A stretch of 35,127 nt of DNA, taken from Phoronis australis. Lineage: Eukaryota; Phoronida; Phoronidae. Location: the NCBI GenBank assembly GCA_002633005.1, contig NMRA01000134.1, forward strand, positions 126,001 through 161,127, in the 5' to 3' direction. The number at the start of each line of letters is the position of its first letter. Position 1 is the stretch's first letter. The translations under genes were made by a program, and so were the position numbers. Shown here piece by piece: positions 11,076 through 22,700 of the stretch. The notes beneath the pieces were generated by a model. That model did not search any database and had not been told where the DNA came from. It saw nothing but the letters and a program-made list of their open reading frames with translations.

Positions 11076-11367
11076 TGTTATAGCCAGATTTGCATTGTAA
11101 CTAAGACTGTGCCATTGCAAGTAACTCTAGAGTTTACCCTACCTTGATGTCTCACACTGATTAAAACATGAAAGCTATGTTGTTATAAGTACCATTTGCG
11201 CATAGAGAGAGACACCTTAAGTTTTTTTTACCGTCTTAATTGGTCTATATCTACATCACCTCATATACTGTCACTCTTACTTCGCAGAGAGGTGTAGCGT
11301 TAACCTGTGAGGAAGGTGTGAAAGGACGCAGCAGCGTCAGTGGTTCTTCTGCAGAGTGAGTGCCGCT

Positions 11368-11607
11368 ATGGCATGGTGTATTGTTCCCGCTTGTGCGAAC
11401 TATGAAGCTGCGACAAAAACAGGTATATCGCTTTTTCGATTGCCTCGAGAGCCCATAATGCTTCGGAAGTGGCTTGCGGTAGTGAAGAATGAAAAGTACC
11501 CCTTTAATACTAAGTATGAGGACGTGACACTTCTCTGTGTCGGTCTGCATTTTGTCGGATCGGTTGTTGATCAGTTTTTGATTATGGAGAATTGTAGTTG
11601 GCCATGA
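11368..11607 (+). pseudogene. THAP-domain-like ORF, copy A
   Basis: The frame MAWCIVPACANYEAATKTG, then SLFRLPREP, RKWL and GLHF, follows the C2CH THAP DNA-binding fold (C-x4-C, tryptophan in RKWL, terminal Cys/His-F). The last pair is spaced C-x3-H rather than C-x2-H, and the frame stops about 20 residues later. It is only 79 residues with no transposase or other body, so it is probably a relic of a THAP-containing transposon or host gene. Confidence 0.6.
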
Positions 11608-11652
11608 AACATAAAAAATTAAAATTAATTCAAGGCGTGAAAACATAACGTC

Positions 11653-11796
11653 TTATATAGCCTGTTTGATGACTGACTCGTTCGTGTATTCTGGTTAAAA
11701 CTGATAGCCTGTGAAACCTAATGATTGACCTGTGAAGTCTTCGTCGGATGAGCACTCGTCTAAGTCGGGATTGCGATTTGCCATGTTGACGTTCAT
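11653..11796 (-). pseudogene. Small acidic ORF, copy A (nonsense mutation)
   Basis: This is the copy A equivalent of the 14454-14597 ORF. The glutamate codon of the FEP motif is TAA (plus-strand tta at 11695-11697), so the frame ends after YQF. Confidence 0.45.
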
Positions 11797-12775
11797 TATT
11801 GTGCGTTCTGTTTCAAAATAAATTATTCTCACCCTAACCAATGCTTATATAAAGCTGAAACAAANAAAAATGATGAAGTATTTACTTTTGTTACTCACCA
11901 CTTGGCAAATCACTGTGTTTCAGAGGTTGATTATCTATACTTACCAGTAGGTGCATTTATATATCCTTACAAAAAACACGCAAGACTGAAATTGATGTCA
12001 GTGCAGGTCTCAAAATCAGTCAACTATGTTTTTTTGCCAAATTCCCATTTCTACCACATTTGATTTAATACCACTTACCATTAAAAAATTGGTATTAACT
12101 TGCTTCTCACTGATTTCTGGACTTGGAAGACTCTGACACTTCATTACTGCTTGTGACGGAAGGTACTGTAAAAATTCTCGACATTGAGCAGTCTCTAAAA
12201 TTTAGGACATGGAAATTTAAGCAGAATTTGAATTTTATTGATTCTGAAGATTGGGGCAAGGTCGATTTTGATGTTCATCATATTTCGAAAATTCAACAGA
12301 GTAATAGACCACTAGTTCAAAAAACTGTCAATACAACCTTTTCATGCATCCTCGTAGTGTGTAACATTGAGGTGAGTAATCATTTGGGATGACCAATATT
12401 GCCTATCTCTAAACTTTTGTACAAGTTCTGACCTGGAGCAAAATAAATTTTTTGCCATCACACGAGAATTTTTACCGTAATCTAATCAAGGAGCGTAGTC
12501 TCAAGCAGTAATGAACTGCCAGCTGCCTCCAAGACCAGAAACCACTTCTCGTCTGAGTAAGGATCAAGTTGAGATCCGTTTTATACAGGAAAGTGATCAA
12601 AACCAACGTCCACACTGTGAGTTAACCCCAAAGTATAACTTGAGCAACTTTCCCCCTGAGTCAGCTGAGCGTACTCACTAAACACCCTAGACCTTGTGAT
12701 ACTTATGGTGTTAACAGGATGCCCGTATGTATAACTTTACAAGCATGTACCTGGAAATTACTTACGTCTTATATA

Positions 12776-13220
12776 AGGTACCTAAACTACCTGGTCAACG
12801 GACTCATAAACACGGGCACGGATGCATGAACACGACTCACGGACCTGCAAACACCGACCACTGACTCACAAACACGGGAACGCACTCACAAAACATGATC
12901 CACGCACCCAAATACAAGGGACACGGACTCATATTCACGAGGAAACACGGTTAACGGACCGCCAAACATGGGTCATGACTCATTGGCTTCCTGGGTCAGC
13001 TGACATCTCCATTTTGCCCGTAAACCGTGTTTGGCGGTCCGTTTACCGTGTTTCCTCAGGAATACGAGTCCGTGTCCCGTGTATTTGGGTGCGTGGATCG
13101 TGTTTTGCGAGTCCATTTCCGTGTTTGTGAGTCAGTCGTCGGTGTTTGCAGGTACGCGAGTCATGTTCATGCGTCCGTGCCCGTGTTTATGAGTCTGTTG
13201 ACTGTGTAGTTTAGGTACCT
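12776..13220. repeat. Foldback element with ~196-bp arms (copy B)
   Basis: This is the copy B equivalent of the 10631-11075 hairpin, offset by 2145 bp. It has a few different substitutions, including some that change pairing (for example GTCAGTCGTCGG where copy A has GTCAGTGGTCGG). Confidence 0.85.
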
Positions 13221-13364
13221 TGTTATAGCCAGATTTGCATTGTAACTAAGAGTGTGCCATTGCAAGTAACTCTAGAGCTTACCCTACCTTGATGTCTCAC
13301 ACTGATTAAAACATGAAAGCTATGTTGTTATAAGTACCATTTGCACATAGAGAGAGACACCTTA

Positions 13365-14013
13365 GGAGAAGGTCAGTGTCTTTATTTCCTTCCAAACAAA
13401 TAATCCCATGAAACTCATTTACGAGCTGTCCTTCGTTCAATTCTGGCAGCTGCCCAATTTCTGCGAACGCTCCTGGCACGCGCAGTGAAAATAGAAGTGC
13501 ACAAAAAGTTAAACATGGCAAGTTGTTGATTTGGGCAACTGAATGAAAGAAGTTTGATTACAAGAGTATTTGTTCAAGTTGGAAGGACTTAAAGACATAC
13601 CCTCTGACACAGCACCACCTATACTGAAAAGAGGACCTGTGGAAACATGATGAAAACACACGGAATTTCGTGTGGGCATCAATGAACATGCCTGGTTGGA
13701 AGTTTATTGATCCCATCACCACCACTTGCACTGCTTTCTATGCACTGTACTTGTTTAGGTTTAGCCACAGGATCGGGGTTCCCTTGATTTTGTTTACATT
13801 GATCACTGCCCGTTTTAATAAATTGCAACTATTCAAGTCAAAGGTGGTCACCATACTACGTAACAGTAAACTGAAAGGGGTTTCCCAGATTTCCACCAAT
13901 GGTAATAACTAAATGTTATGTCGTTCGTTTCATTACTTTAACCAATGAGAAGCCCTGATAAACAACATTCTACAAGAGTGTATTAAAGGAGAATGCTACC
14001 CGATTTAATTATA
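13365..14013. other. 649-bp block present only in copy B
   Basis: Copy A reads CACCTTAAGTTTTTTTACC across the site. Copy B has CACCTTA, then 649 bp, then TAAGTCTTTTTTACC, leaving a TA on both sides. I see no terminal inverted repeats or poly(A). It may be an insertion in one allele or a deletion in the other. Confidence 0.7.
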
Positions 14014-14161
14014 AGTCTTTTTTACCGTCTTAATTGGTCTATATCTACATCACCTCATATACTGTCACTCTTACTTCGCAGAGAGGTGTAGCGTTAACCT
14101 GTGAGGAAGGTGTGAAAGGACGTAGCAGCGTCAGTGGTTCTCCTGCAGAGTGAGTGCCGCT

Positions 14162-14371
14162 GTGGCATGGTGTATTGTTACCACTTGTGCGAACTATGAA
14201 GCTGCGACAAAAACAGGTATATCGCTTTTTCGATTGCCTCGAGAGCCCATAATGCTTCGGAAGTGGCTTCCGGTAGTGAAGAATGAAAAGTACCCCTTTA
14301 ATACTAAGTATGAGGACATGACACTTCTCCATGTCAGTCAGTGGCCTGCATTTTGTCGGATTGGTTGTTGA
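14162..14371 (+). pseudogene. THAP-domain-like ORF, copy B (decayed)
   Basis: This is the same frame as copy A, but the start ATG has become GTG and the second conserved proline/alanine is changed (CIVTTC). An indel after TLL destroys the Cys/His-F end of the domain. It cannot encode a THAP fold as it stands. Confidence 0.6.
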
Positions 14372-14453
14372 TCAGTTTTTGATTATGGAGAATTGTAGTT
14401 GGCCATGAAACATAAAAAATTAAAATTAATTCAAGGCGTGAAAACATAACATC

Positions 14454-14597
14454 TTATATAGCCTGTTTGATGACTGACTCGTTCGTGTATTCTGGTTCAA
14501 ACTGATAGCCTGTGAAACCTAATGATTGACCTGTGAAGTCTTCGTCGGATGAGCACTCATCTAAGTCGGGATTGCGATTTGCCATGTTGACGTTCAT
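14454..14597 (-). CDS. Small acidic ORF with YQFEPEY motif, copy B
   Basis: On the minus strand, ATG at 14597-14595 opens a 47-codon frame with ANRNPDLDECSSDEDF followed by GYQFEPEYTNES. A TATATAA-like box lies upstream at about 14647-14653. An acidic start followed by a YxFEPE motif recalls the N-terminus of invertebrate proteins that carry a P2X7-type C-terminal domain; that is recollection of a pattern, not a match I can test. It could be a first exon whose remainder is missing. In copy A the GAA of FEPE is TAA. Confidence 0.4.
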   Translation of the reverse strand: MNVNMANRNPDLDECSSDEDFTGQSLGFTGYQFEPEYTNESVIKQAI

Positions 14598-14665
14598 TAT
14601 TGTGTGTTCTGTTTCAAAATAAATTATTCTCACCCTAACCAATGCTTATATAAAGCTGAAACAAA

Positions 14666-15999
14666 GACTGTCTCATTAGATACAATTTGTAATGCCTTGG
14701 AGTGTTCGTGAGTGCAAATGTTTTCAGAAGCCAGCAATGAATAAATCACTGCACTACTGGGTTTACATGCAATAAACTAATTGACCGGGCACCGAGGCCG
14801 TGTAAGCGTTCAGTGTTTTCTGACAGAAAGCTGTTGTGAAACAACAACTCGATTCTATATCCTATGGTAAGATGTTTGGGGAATCTTTATTTAGCTACTC
14901 ATATACATTATTCGAATCATTGTTACTGTACAACTTTTGCCCTGACAAATCTGACGTGGAAGGTTAACCTGGCTTCGCAGAACCTGCATGACGAGCTAGA
15001 AAGTAGATTTGCAGTTTTGTGGCTAATTCACCAAATTAATCATGTGCATATTATTTTCTGGCTCACGAGCAGTCTTTTCGTGACAGGAAGTTTAGTTTCT
15101 AACTTTGGCTGGTTTATGTTAGTGATGTCTTCAATTTGGCCGCAATGGGCCTGATCGAGTCTGAGCCACTGGCCGAGATACCAAGCATTTTGTCTGTGTT
15201 TTGAAATGAAAAAACTTGTCTAAAATTACAACACAGAGCTATGTTCTGTCTATATTTGACGGACGAATAATTTGAATTTATCCCCGAACAGACTCCAAAC
15301 TCCCGCGACCGATCTTGGTTAATTTGCCTATCGAGATATGGTACCTTCAAATACCTAAAAATCTGTAACAGCGAAATAAAATAACACCGTTGCTCAATAA
15401 CTCGATGTATTTGTAAGGATTTTACATCGAATTTTGATGGTTTATTGGTGCAAAACGATGAATTCAAGCGATAAGCTTACACCTGCAAGCGTGTTGTGAA
15501 CTGCTGAACAGACTGCATTTGAACCTCTGACGTAATTGGTCAATTTCAACACCTCCGTCTGCCATCACGTGTCAGGCAAGGTAAAAGAGCTGTACTTGCT
15601 GTTATCGAGTGGAACTATTCGATCTAAATTGATACAAACTAGGTTGTTTTTGGAGGCATTTTCCTTTAAAGCCTATCTTGAATGGTAACACCTGTAAATT
15701 TGGTTCCTACAGTATGTTAAGAGCATCGCTCTGAGTCCATTAGTTCATAAATCACCATATGTAATGAGCTGTTAGGCGTATAGGCTTGCTTATGGCTACG
15801 TCACTGCGAGAATCACCTTTTAATTTGAACAACGGCGCATAACACCCACACACGATAGTGTTCTATTCAGACCCCCTATTCAACACAAAATTTGTTGTTT
15901 GTGCTGGGTCCTCGCATTGACGCAACATTGTGAAACGTGACTTCCGGTTGTCACGACACGTACAGTCAAATAACGCCTCTCTCTAAGCCGCTTGCCAAG
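14666..15999. other. Intergenic upstream of LIN9, no gene seen
   Basis: Short open frames (14864-15154 plus, 15467-15114 minus) have no recognisable motifs. No RNA gene or clear repeat is seen before the tRNA-like SINE at about 16000. Confidence 0.55.
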
Positions 16000-16083
16000 T
16001 GGCAATTGCCTCTTGGCCGAATGGTTTAGATGCTTGACTGTCGCTCGTGCAACCCGGGTTCAAGTCCCGGTCTTTCTACACGA
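15989..16083 (+). repeat. tRNA-derived SINE head
   Basis: An A-box-like TTGGCCGAATGGTTTAGATGC and a T-arm CCGGG-TTCAAGT-CCCGG (with B box GGTTCAAGTCC) are clear. No matching acceptor stem exists, so it is not a tRNA gene. A diverged relative lies at 19590-19670, including the leading GCCAAG word, which supports a dispersed SINE family. Confidence 0.6.
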
Positions 16084-16251
16084 AAAGGCAGCTTCATTTG
16101 ACAGGCTTACATTTGCATGATTGAACTCGCGCTTTTTTATTTTACTAAGGCTTTGCTGGGACTACCTGGTTAACCCAATACATCAAGTTAGGCTTTAAAA
16201 ACATGGAGGGCCTCATAAAGCATGGGTGGCGCACCACAACACAAGGGGGCT

Positions 16252-16277
16252 GTGGGGGCTTTAGCCCCGGCCCCCAC
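16252..16277. repeat. GC-rich palindrome
   Basis: GTGGGGGC and GCCCCCAC surround a 10-nt loop. Such G/C-rich palindromes followed by ACTTTTTT are common in dispersed animal repeats. No element boundary could be defined. Confidence 0.4.
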
Positions 16278-16724
16278 TTTTTTCAGTGCTGCGCTGCCCA
16301 AGTAAAGTATCCCTTTCTATGCGCTAATGACTTGGAACCCCTGACTTTCATGTTTTAATCAGTGTGAAGCATAATTCTCAGAGGAGCTGCCGGTGTAAGA
16401 AGCGCCTACACACTAGTATAGAAGCTCCACGGTCCCCACGTCTATTTTACTAGACGTGCCGTTGGCCCCGATTCAAAATTAAATGGTTGATCTCGGGCTC
16501 GGGGCTAGAATTGTCCACAGAAGTATGGGTTGATTTCACTCTTATACCATACCTGAGTTCTAACAATCACAAGCATTACGCATAATTAACTCGGATGATT
16601 CACGGTAACATTCTTGTCGATGTTGTGAAAAAATCACACTCTCCTTTCCGTCGGACTCCTTGACACTGCAGTATGCGCGACACCTGTCAGAAAAATGAGA
16701 AATGATTTCCCATCATTCACTTGC

Positions 16725-16740
16725 TTCGAAAAAATGGCGG
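16725..16740 (+). promoter_or_regulatory. CHR-like and YY1-like motifs at the LIN9 start codon
   Basis: TTCGAA (16725-16730) is a variant of the CHR element bound by the MuvB core through LIN54. AAAATGGCGG (16731-16740) matches the YY1 core and includes the initiation codon. No TATA box is seen upstream. Motifs this short can arise by chance. Confidence 0.35.
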
Positions 16741-16764
16741 ATGAATTCAGTGATGCTCTTGAAA
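16734..16764 (+). CDS. LIN9: LIN9 exon 1
   Basis: ATG at 16734 has A at -3 and G at +4. It encodes MADEFSDALE and one base of the next codon; the donor is A|gtaagt. The start is supported by phase fit with exon 2 and the acidic N-terminus typical of LIN9. Confidence 0.85.
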
Positions 16765-19700
16765 GTAAGTTTTGTGAATTTCAGCGATTCAGCAATCTGT
16801 TAAGTCGCAGGAACTATTTACATTTCATGGAGTTGAAGCTCTATCTTCAATCTGGACGTACGACATAATTTGTACATCAATAACTTGGTTATTGAAGGAA
16901 AATTAAATGCCACTTTCCAGAAAGTTTCCCACACTGCGTCCGGACCGTGTCCGTGTTCGGCACTATTAGTAAATTAGTTGGTCCTGCAACCCTCCCTGTT
17001 TGAGTAGCCTTGGTGATCCTCCTGTATAATTGTATATTTTGCCGACTGATAGTTATCGATCTGGCGATGTTGCGATGCCTGCCTCCAATTGATTTGGCGA
17101 ACTTCCATTTGGCGCAGGCTGGTGAGCTAAACTGTTTGTTGCCAGCGCCAAACTAAACCACTGTAAGGTTCCAGATTACTTCAAATGGTTTATGTGTTTT
17201 TAACAACTGAGGACAATGAGTGCTCACATATGCAGGTCATGAAGAATAATCACATTGGAGAAGTGCGCACTGAGAAAGCATTGCTCCGCCCCTCACTCAT
17301 TGTTGTCAATTTTGGTGCTGATAACCGTTCAGGGCTCGACATATAACAAGCTGCAGGTCGCATTTGCAACCTGAAATTTGGAAATGTGAGCTGAGATTTT
17401 GGACAGCTCACATTAAGTCTCAAAATGCGACCTGGAATTTCCAATGTATGCGAGCTGAGTTTTTAAACTTTGCGGCAGATACCTGGGAAATGTAAAGCAA
17501 CTTCGGTGATTCCGACCGTTATATGGTTGCTGCTAAATCAAGTTCAAAAGAACACTCATTGAGGACAGCACTCCCGATGACTCGTTAACACATCGTGTGA
17601 ACAAGGGAATGCAGAATTGGTCTTTGACGCATTTTACTGGCCAATGCTTTCAGCTTTTTGCAAATTTCCGGATGTGCCGAAGAAAGTTTTGGATCTCGGA
17701 GTAACATGTGATAAAACGTTAGAAAGCAACGGTGTTTCTATTAATTCTTAAACAACGAACTTACCAAGCTTAGTGGTGGAAAAAACATTTATTTTTCATG
17801 TAATGTGTCATTAATATCAAATTATGGCAACACCCACGGCAATATGCCTGATTGCTCTGCGACACTGGTCGGTTCCACTGTTATCGTCGTGACTTGGAAA
17901 AGTACGTCTCGTTTTTTTATTGCGAAAGACAGCAAACGTGAAAATGACATCCGAATTAATCGCCAAACGACGGGCATGCCTTTACGCGCTTTCGGCAGAA
18001 TAATAGAAACCCGCGCCGTCGGAAATTATTTCGAGACTTTTTATTTCATGGAAAACTGATTGTTGACTATGTAAACTGCATAAGTCCCACATTTTTTGTT
18101 GTGAAATTTGCAGTGAATTGTTTCCGTGTATGAATACATCATTAAGCGAGTAGGGGAATGTTTCACGGATTTCTTCTGACAGGATGTTTTTTTCAAAAGT
18201 CAAGTTGCAAAGTTTGGCCTGCGAACAAATGGAAGGAATTTGCACTGAGAGTTATAAATCTTTGGATCTTTAACAACTTTGATGACAGTCATATAGCAAG
18301 TCAGTCCTAGAAAAGTCACGGATACTTTTTCAACGAGTATTTTCTCCTTTTTCACGTTGCACACTTAAGCTAATGGAATGTATGTGTCGGTTAGAGATTA
18401 CTGACTTAATTTCATATCGGCAACTGCCTTGCGCTCCAGGGTCTTTCACTGGATGTCGGTAGTGGAGAACGGTAACGCGGTGCATGCATGATATGCCTGT
18501 AAGAACTCAATTTTGCGACATGAAATTTTTGAGTATTTAACGTCGCAAGAGCATAATCTAAGCATTTTCTGATGACCTAAAAGCCAGTTTTGGCCCGTTA
18601 AAATGGCGGGAAATTTTCGTGCCTTGGAATTTATGAATGCGAGCTGGATTTTGAAAATGCGACCTAGGATTTTGGCTTGGTCAGCAAAATGCGATTTTCA
18701 TAGTGTCAAGCCCTGCCGTTAAAAAAACGTTAACCATTGGCAGTAATTTGGGAACTTATGGTATCTTCAGTTTGGCGCAGGCATCAGTGTAGGCTACAAC
18801 AGCTATAACTTTTGAGTGGAAATATACTGAAATTAAGAAGCTCCAACAAGTTCTGATTTGCCTCGCTTACGCCATGGTTACAGTACCGTCGACATTTAAA
18901 AATTGTTGAACCCAGGAATTTCAGCATGAGAGCCAGGCATCTTAGAAACTGATCAGCCAGGTGTCAATTGCCTATTGGCAAGTGATTTAAAGAGGTTTAT
19001 TCAATATGTCTTACCTGGAAATAATGTGATACAACACTCGTTCCTTGTCCATGGAACTTGCGCACCTCCTAGCCACTGATTTCAGCAACACTAACATCCT
19101 GGAATTTGTCCTGAGCAATACTACACTGTGTCTTGGGATTGACCCTTGAGCTGTGGTGTTCTCTGTGTGTTCTGGATCTACCAGCACTAGGCTGCCCCCN
19201 CATGGTGGCCTTGCACTAATCTCGGCGTTTCCTTGGTTTCCGCTTTGTTGGGTGCCAATGTTGAAAAATTACCTGTTAGATGGCTGGTTTGAACACTTTG
19301 ATTCACACACCAGAGATACCTTGTTCAAGTCTTGCCACTTTCAATAAGGTCATACCCACGAAAAAACCCTACCTGTGTTATAACTTGTAAGATGTAGAGT
19401 CATTTAAAGACTGTTTAAACTGATTGCCAGGGGCGGATCCAGGATTTTGAGTTGGGGGGGGGGCATGGTAGAGTATTTGCGAGGATTTTACCCATTGGAC
19501 ATTCGCACCCCCGTACTGCTGAATGAAATGTAGGACAATTTTAGGGGGGCCATGGCCCCCTTGGCCCCCCTCCCTTAAATTCACCACTGATTGCCAAGCG
19601 ACAAATGCGTCTTGGCTGAATAGTTTGGACGCTTGGCTCTCGTGTGGATAATCCCAGTACAAGACTGGGTGCTAGTAGTTAACAGATTTTTCTACAATAG

Positions 19701-22700
19701 TATGATATGTGTAAGGCTTCGAAGTAGTGGATGGAGATGGCTGGGCCTGGTGGTGGTGGATCTAGAACAGAGCGTTGCTGAGGGCAAATTCCAGTTCTGA
19801 ATAGAAGTGTCTGTATGGTCTTGTTTCTGGTCTAGTCAAGGCTTACTCAGGTCTCTAGGTTTTTAATATTTGATGTTTTTTCTGAATAATTATTCACTAA
19901 AATTCAAGTTTGGCAGACGAGTGGAGTCAACCATTTTGAATTTATTTTGCTGAACACAGCTCTGCCTTTAAATTTTTTTATTTGTTAAAATGTACAATTG
20001 TATGTTTCAAAACTTTTGTAGCTTGATTCCCAAATAAATATTCATAGGTAACAGCAAATCATTAGTTGGCATCCTCTACAGTGCATTAAAATGTCCATGT
20101 TGTTGAAATTGACACATACCCGGTCTTAAGTTAACCAGAGTCTCTCATTCTATGCTACAACAAATGTATTCTTCAAATGAACCAGTCTTTTCTCGCTGGC
20201 AGTTTTAAGAGCCCAGCTCTGGCCTTGTTCACATCGGAAGTCATGGTAACGGGCAGTGGGCACTCTGTGACATTCTGTGGTTGACCATATAGAGCATGCA
20301 TTCAGTGCCAAGGAAGCAGTCGTGCGGCATGTGTGGCTGGCCTAGTTTTCCATGTATGGCTTGTATTTAGTGCCAAGGGAGCAAACTCCAATCACTCAAT
20401 AATGGAATTCCACACAAAGTCAACATATTTCGAGGCAGAGTTTCATCCAGGATTTCAAAATTGGGACGTCCAAAATGGGTTTTCCAATTTCTCAGGGCGT
20501 CCATTGCCAGTCTGACATGGCTGTATTTTTATAACTGCTAATGTGAAGACACGTTTCTGCAATACAGTTTATTAGTTATCTTACATCTAAACTTTCTTTG
20601 TTATTCTTGTCAGGTCAATGAGCTCCCAGAGCTGTTGTCAGTGTGTTAAAGGATATATCTCCCTTACTTTTAGTTGGGCGTCCAAATGCTGAACGATGAG
20701 CCATAACTGGGGTGTCCAAATTTAAGTAAGGGTGTCCATTTGGACGCCTGATACACCCTCTACATGAAGGCATCAGTGTTTTTTTATTTCATGTTAAGTA
20801 ACTGATGATTTGCAATAGTGCGACTTTGAAGACAATTTGGCCACATTAACGTGCATAAATTCAGGCATTTGATTTTCTATCAAGGGACTTCATTTTGCAA
20901 AGTAACGTTTAGAAGTCACCACTTGAAAGTGCTGTGGTTGGCCACATGAGCTGCTCTGGTTGGTCAAATTTTGAACTACATCAGTCTACGTCACTGCCTT
21001 ATCGATGGCAGAAAAATTTGTGGTCTAAGTAAAAATGAGGCTGGTATTTTGTGCAGAATCTATCTTGTGTATTTCACATGAACATTCTTCATTGAGGGTA
21101 TGTATGAAATCAAGAAGAGTTGCAAAAGAAACTAAAGTAGGGCTTGTGTCCATTTTTGTTCTTGACGAGGTGATTTGGTGGACACCATTTGAAATGTGTG
21201 CGCATAAATTCACACATGGTGTGGGTGGGAGTAGTGTTGCTCTTATGTCAGACTAGGGGCAATATATGTTACTTAATGACGAGGCTATTACTTTTCCTTT
21301 CTTGATTTCGAGTGGGATTTGGAAGAATTATCACCCAGTAGTCCTTCCTGTAAATCTTACCAGGGCTCTAGATACAGGAAGTAACTGCCAAGGGCGTGTA
21401 GTGCCATAATCTTTTTATCTCACACATACTGGTAGAGCAATAAAGTCTACAAAATTCAAAAGAAAAACAAAAATGAAACATTTGTCTTTGGTTGTGCTGT
21501 ACGTCAGTCACCATGCAGCTGTTAGTTTCATCTAACTGTTATTCTTTCCAGTCTGTAAGAAATATTGCTCTGTTTTAGATTCTTCAGCTGAAGCCTTGGT
21601 CAGTCTGAAAGAAGGTAATTACTGTTTAAATCCATCTGTTAACTGCAAAGGTAACTTTGGCTGTAACTTTAATTCAAGGTTGAAGTTGGCTGTTCATACC
21701 AACCGACTCCCCCAAATCATTGGAAAGTCCTTGGGTGACTTCTTGTATCAGTCACAGCTCTTCAGTAGACTGGAAAATAAATTGCTCGGTCATGCCCATA
21801 GTCACAGAATCCCAAAACTTTGATGATTCACAGTGTACTAATATGTTTAAAGCTCCATTTCACCCTGCTTAGGTGGTTAAATACTATAAATCAGATTTGG
21901 GTCTTTTACTTTCCTAAAATTCGCCTCATAATATTCTTTACAGTGGTTTGATTCCATTTTCCTTACTCAAGTCATAGGCAATGTGTGCATTTGCCATTTT
22001 CAATTTTGAAATTTTATTGTTGGCCAACCCAAAGTCTGAAGCGTTTTCTTGAGTCCCTGGTGGTTTCAATGATCTTGTTGATTTTTGCTTTTTAGGCAGC
22101 TAAACTGGGCAAAATGCAGCTTTACTAGAACTCATACTTGTAACAGTTAGAATGGATTACTCATTTTCAAAATCATACTGGTGTGATGAACATTTGATAA
22201 AAAGGAAATTGTTGTTGTTTGCAGGCAAAGGAAATTCCTTTACCCCTCCCCAGTCAGGTAGATCTCTGGTGAGTAGAATGCGGCATAAAGGGCGCTGCTG
22301 GTGTTTTTGTATAAAATCAACTGAAGTACTAAGAAGTGGATGTGAACAAAAAAGTCGACCAGCTGCGTAATAGTGTTTATGTATCTTGTGTTTGTTGTAA
22401 ATAGATCAATTGCTAATCATTTTTTAATTGTTTTACAAAGTTATAATGAAGTCAACCCGGGCAAACACTGGAGAGTTTATAATGAGTTATTTGCATGTAA
22501 TATCCTTTAATGGATGTAGAAGCCAATTTTACAAGGGTGATGGTGATGGCAGTGGCGCTGCTTCCAATCGTAATGTTCTCTCCAAAACGAAACGTTATTT
22601 TATGTTATTTCAACTTATTACCTATCTTCAGGACTGTGTACGCAATGTTATTGACTGAATATGTGCCAAAGATAATTTTGTTTCATTTGAATTATTCTCA

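Larger units (their letters stand above)
9700..11864. repeat. Direct duplication, copy A
   Basis: This segment is nearly identical to 11866-14665. It starts at AAAAATGATGAAG and ends at GCTGAAACAAA immediately before the N at 11865. Differences from copy B are scattered substitutions, an 11-bp word TTGGTATTAAC present extra times near 9925-9957, and the absence of the 649-bp block found in copy B. It contains a foldback hairpin, a THAP-like ORF and a small minus-strand ORF. Confidence 0.9.
11866..14665. repeat. Direct duplication, copy B
   Basis: This second copy of the same segment begins right after the N and carries an extra 649 bp at 13365-14013. After 14665 (GCTGAAACAAA) the sequence becomes unique. 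Confidence 0.9.

Noticed and set aside
12123-12392. 89-codon plus ORF ending at a donor-like GAG|gtgagt
   Set aside because: Copy A has an in-frame TAG. The recent duplication makes shared openness uninformative, and no domain is recognised.
15114-15467. 117-codon minus ORF
   Set aside because: No motif, no promoter or splice context, and composition like the surrounding intergenic DNA.
16000-16083. Functional serine or leucine tRNA
   Set aside because: The T-arm is good but no acceptor stem can be formed, and a diverged relative exists at 19590, so SINE fits better.
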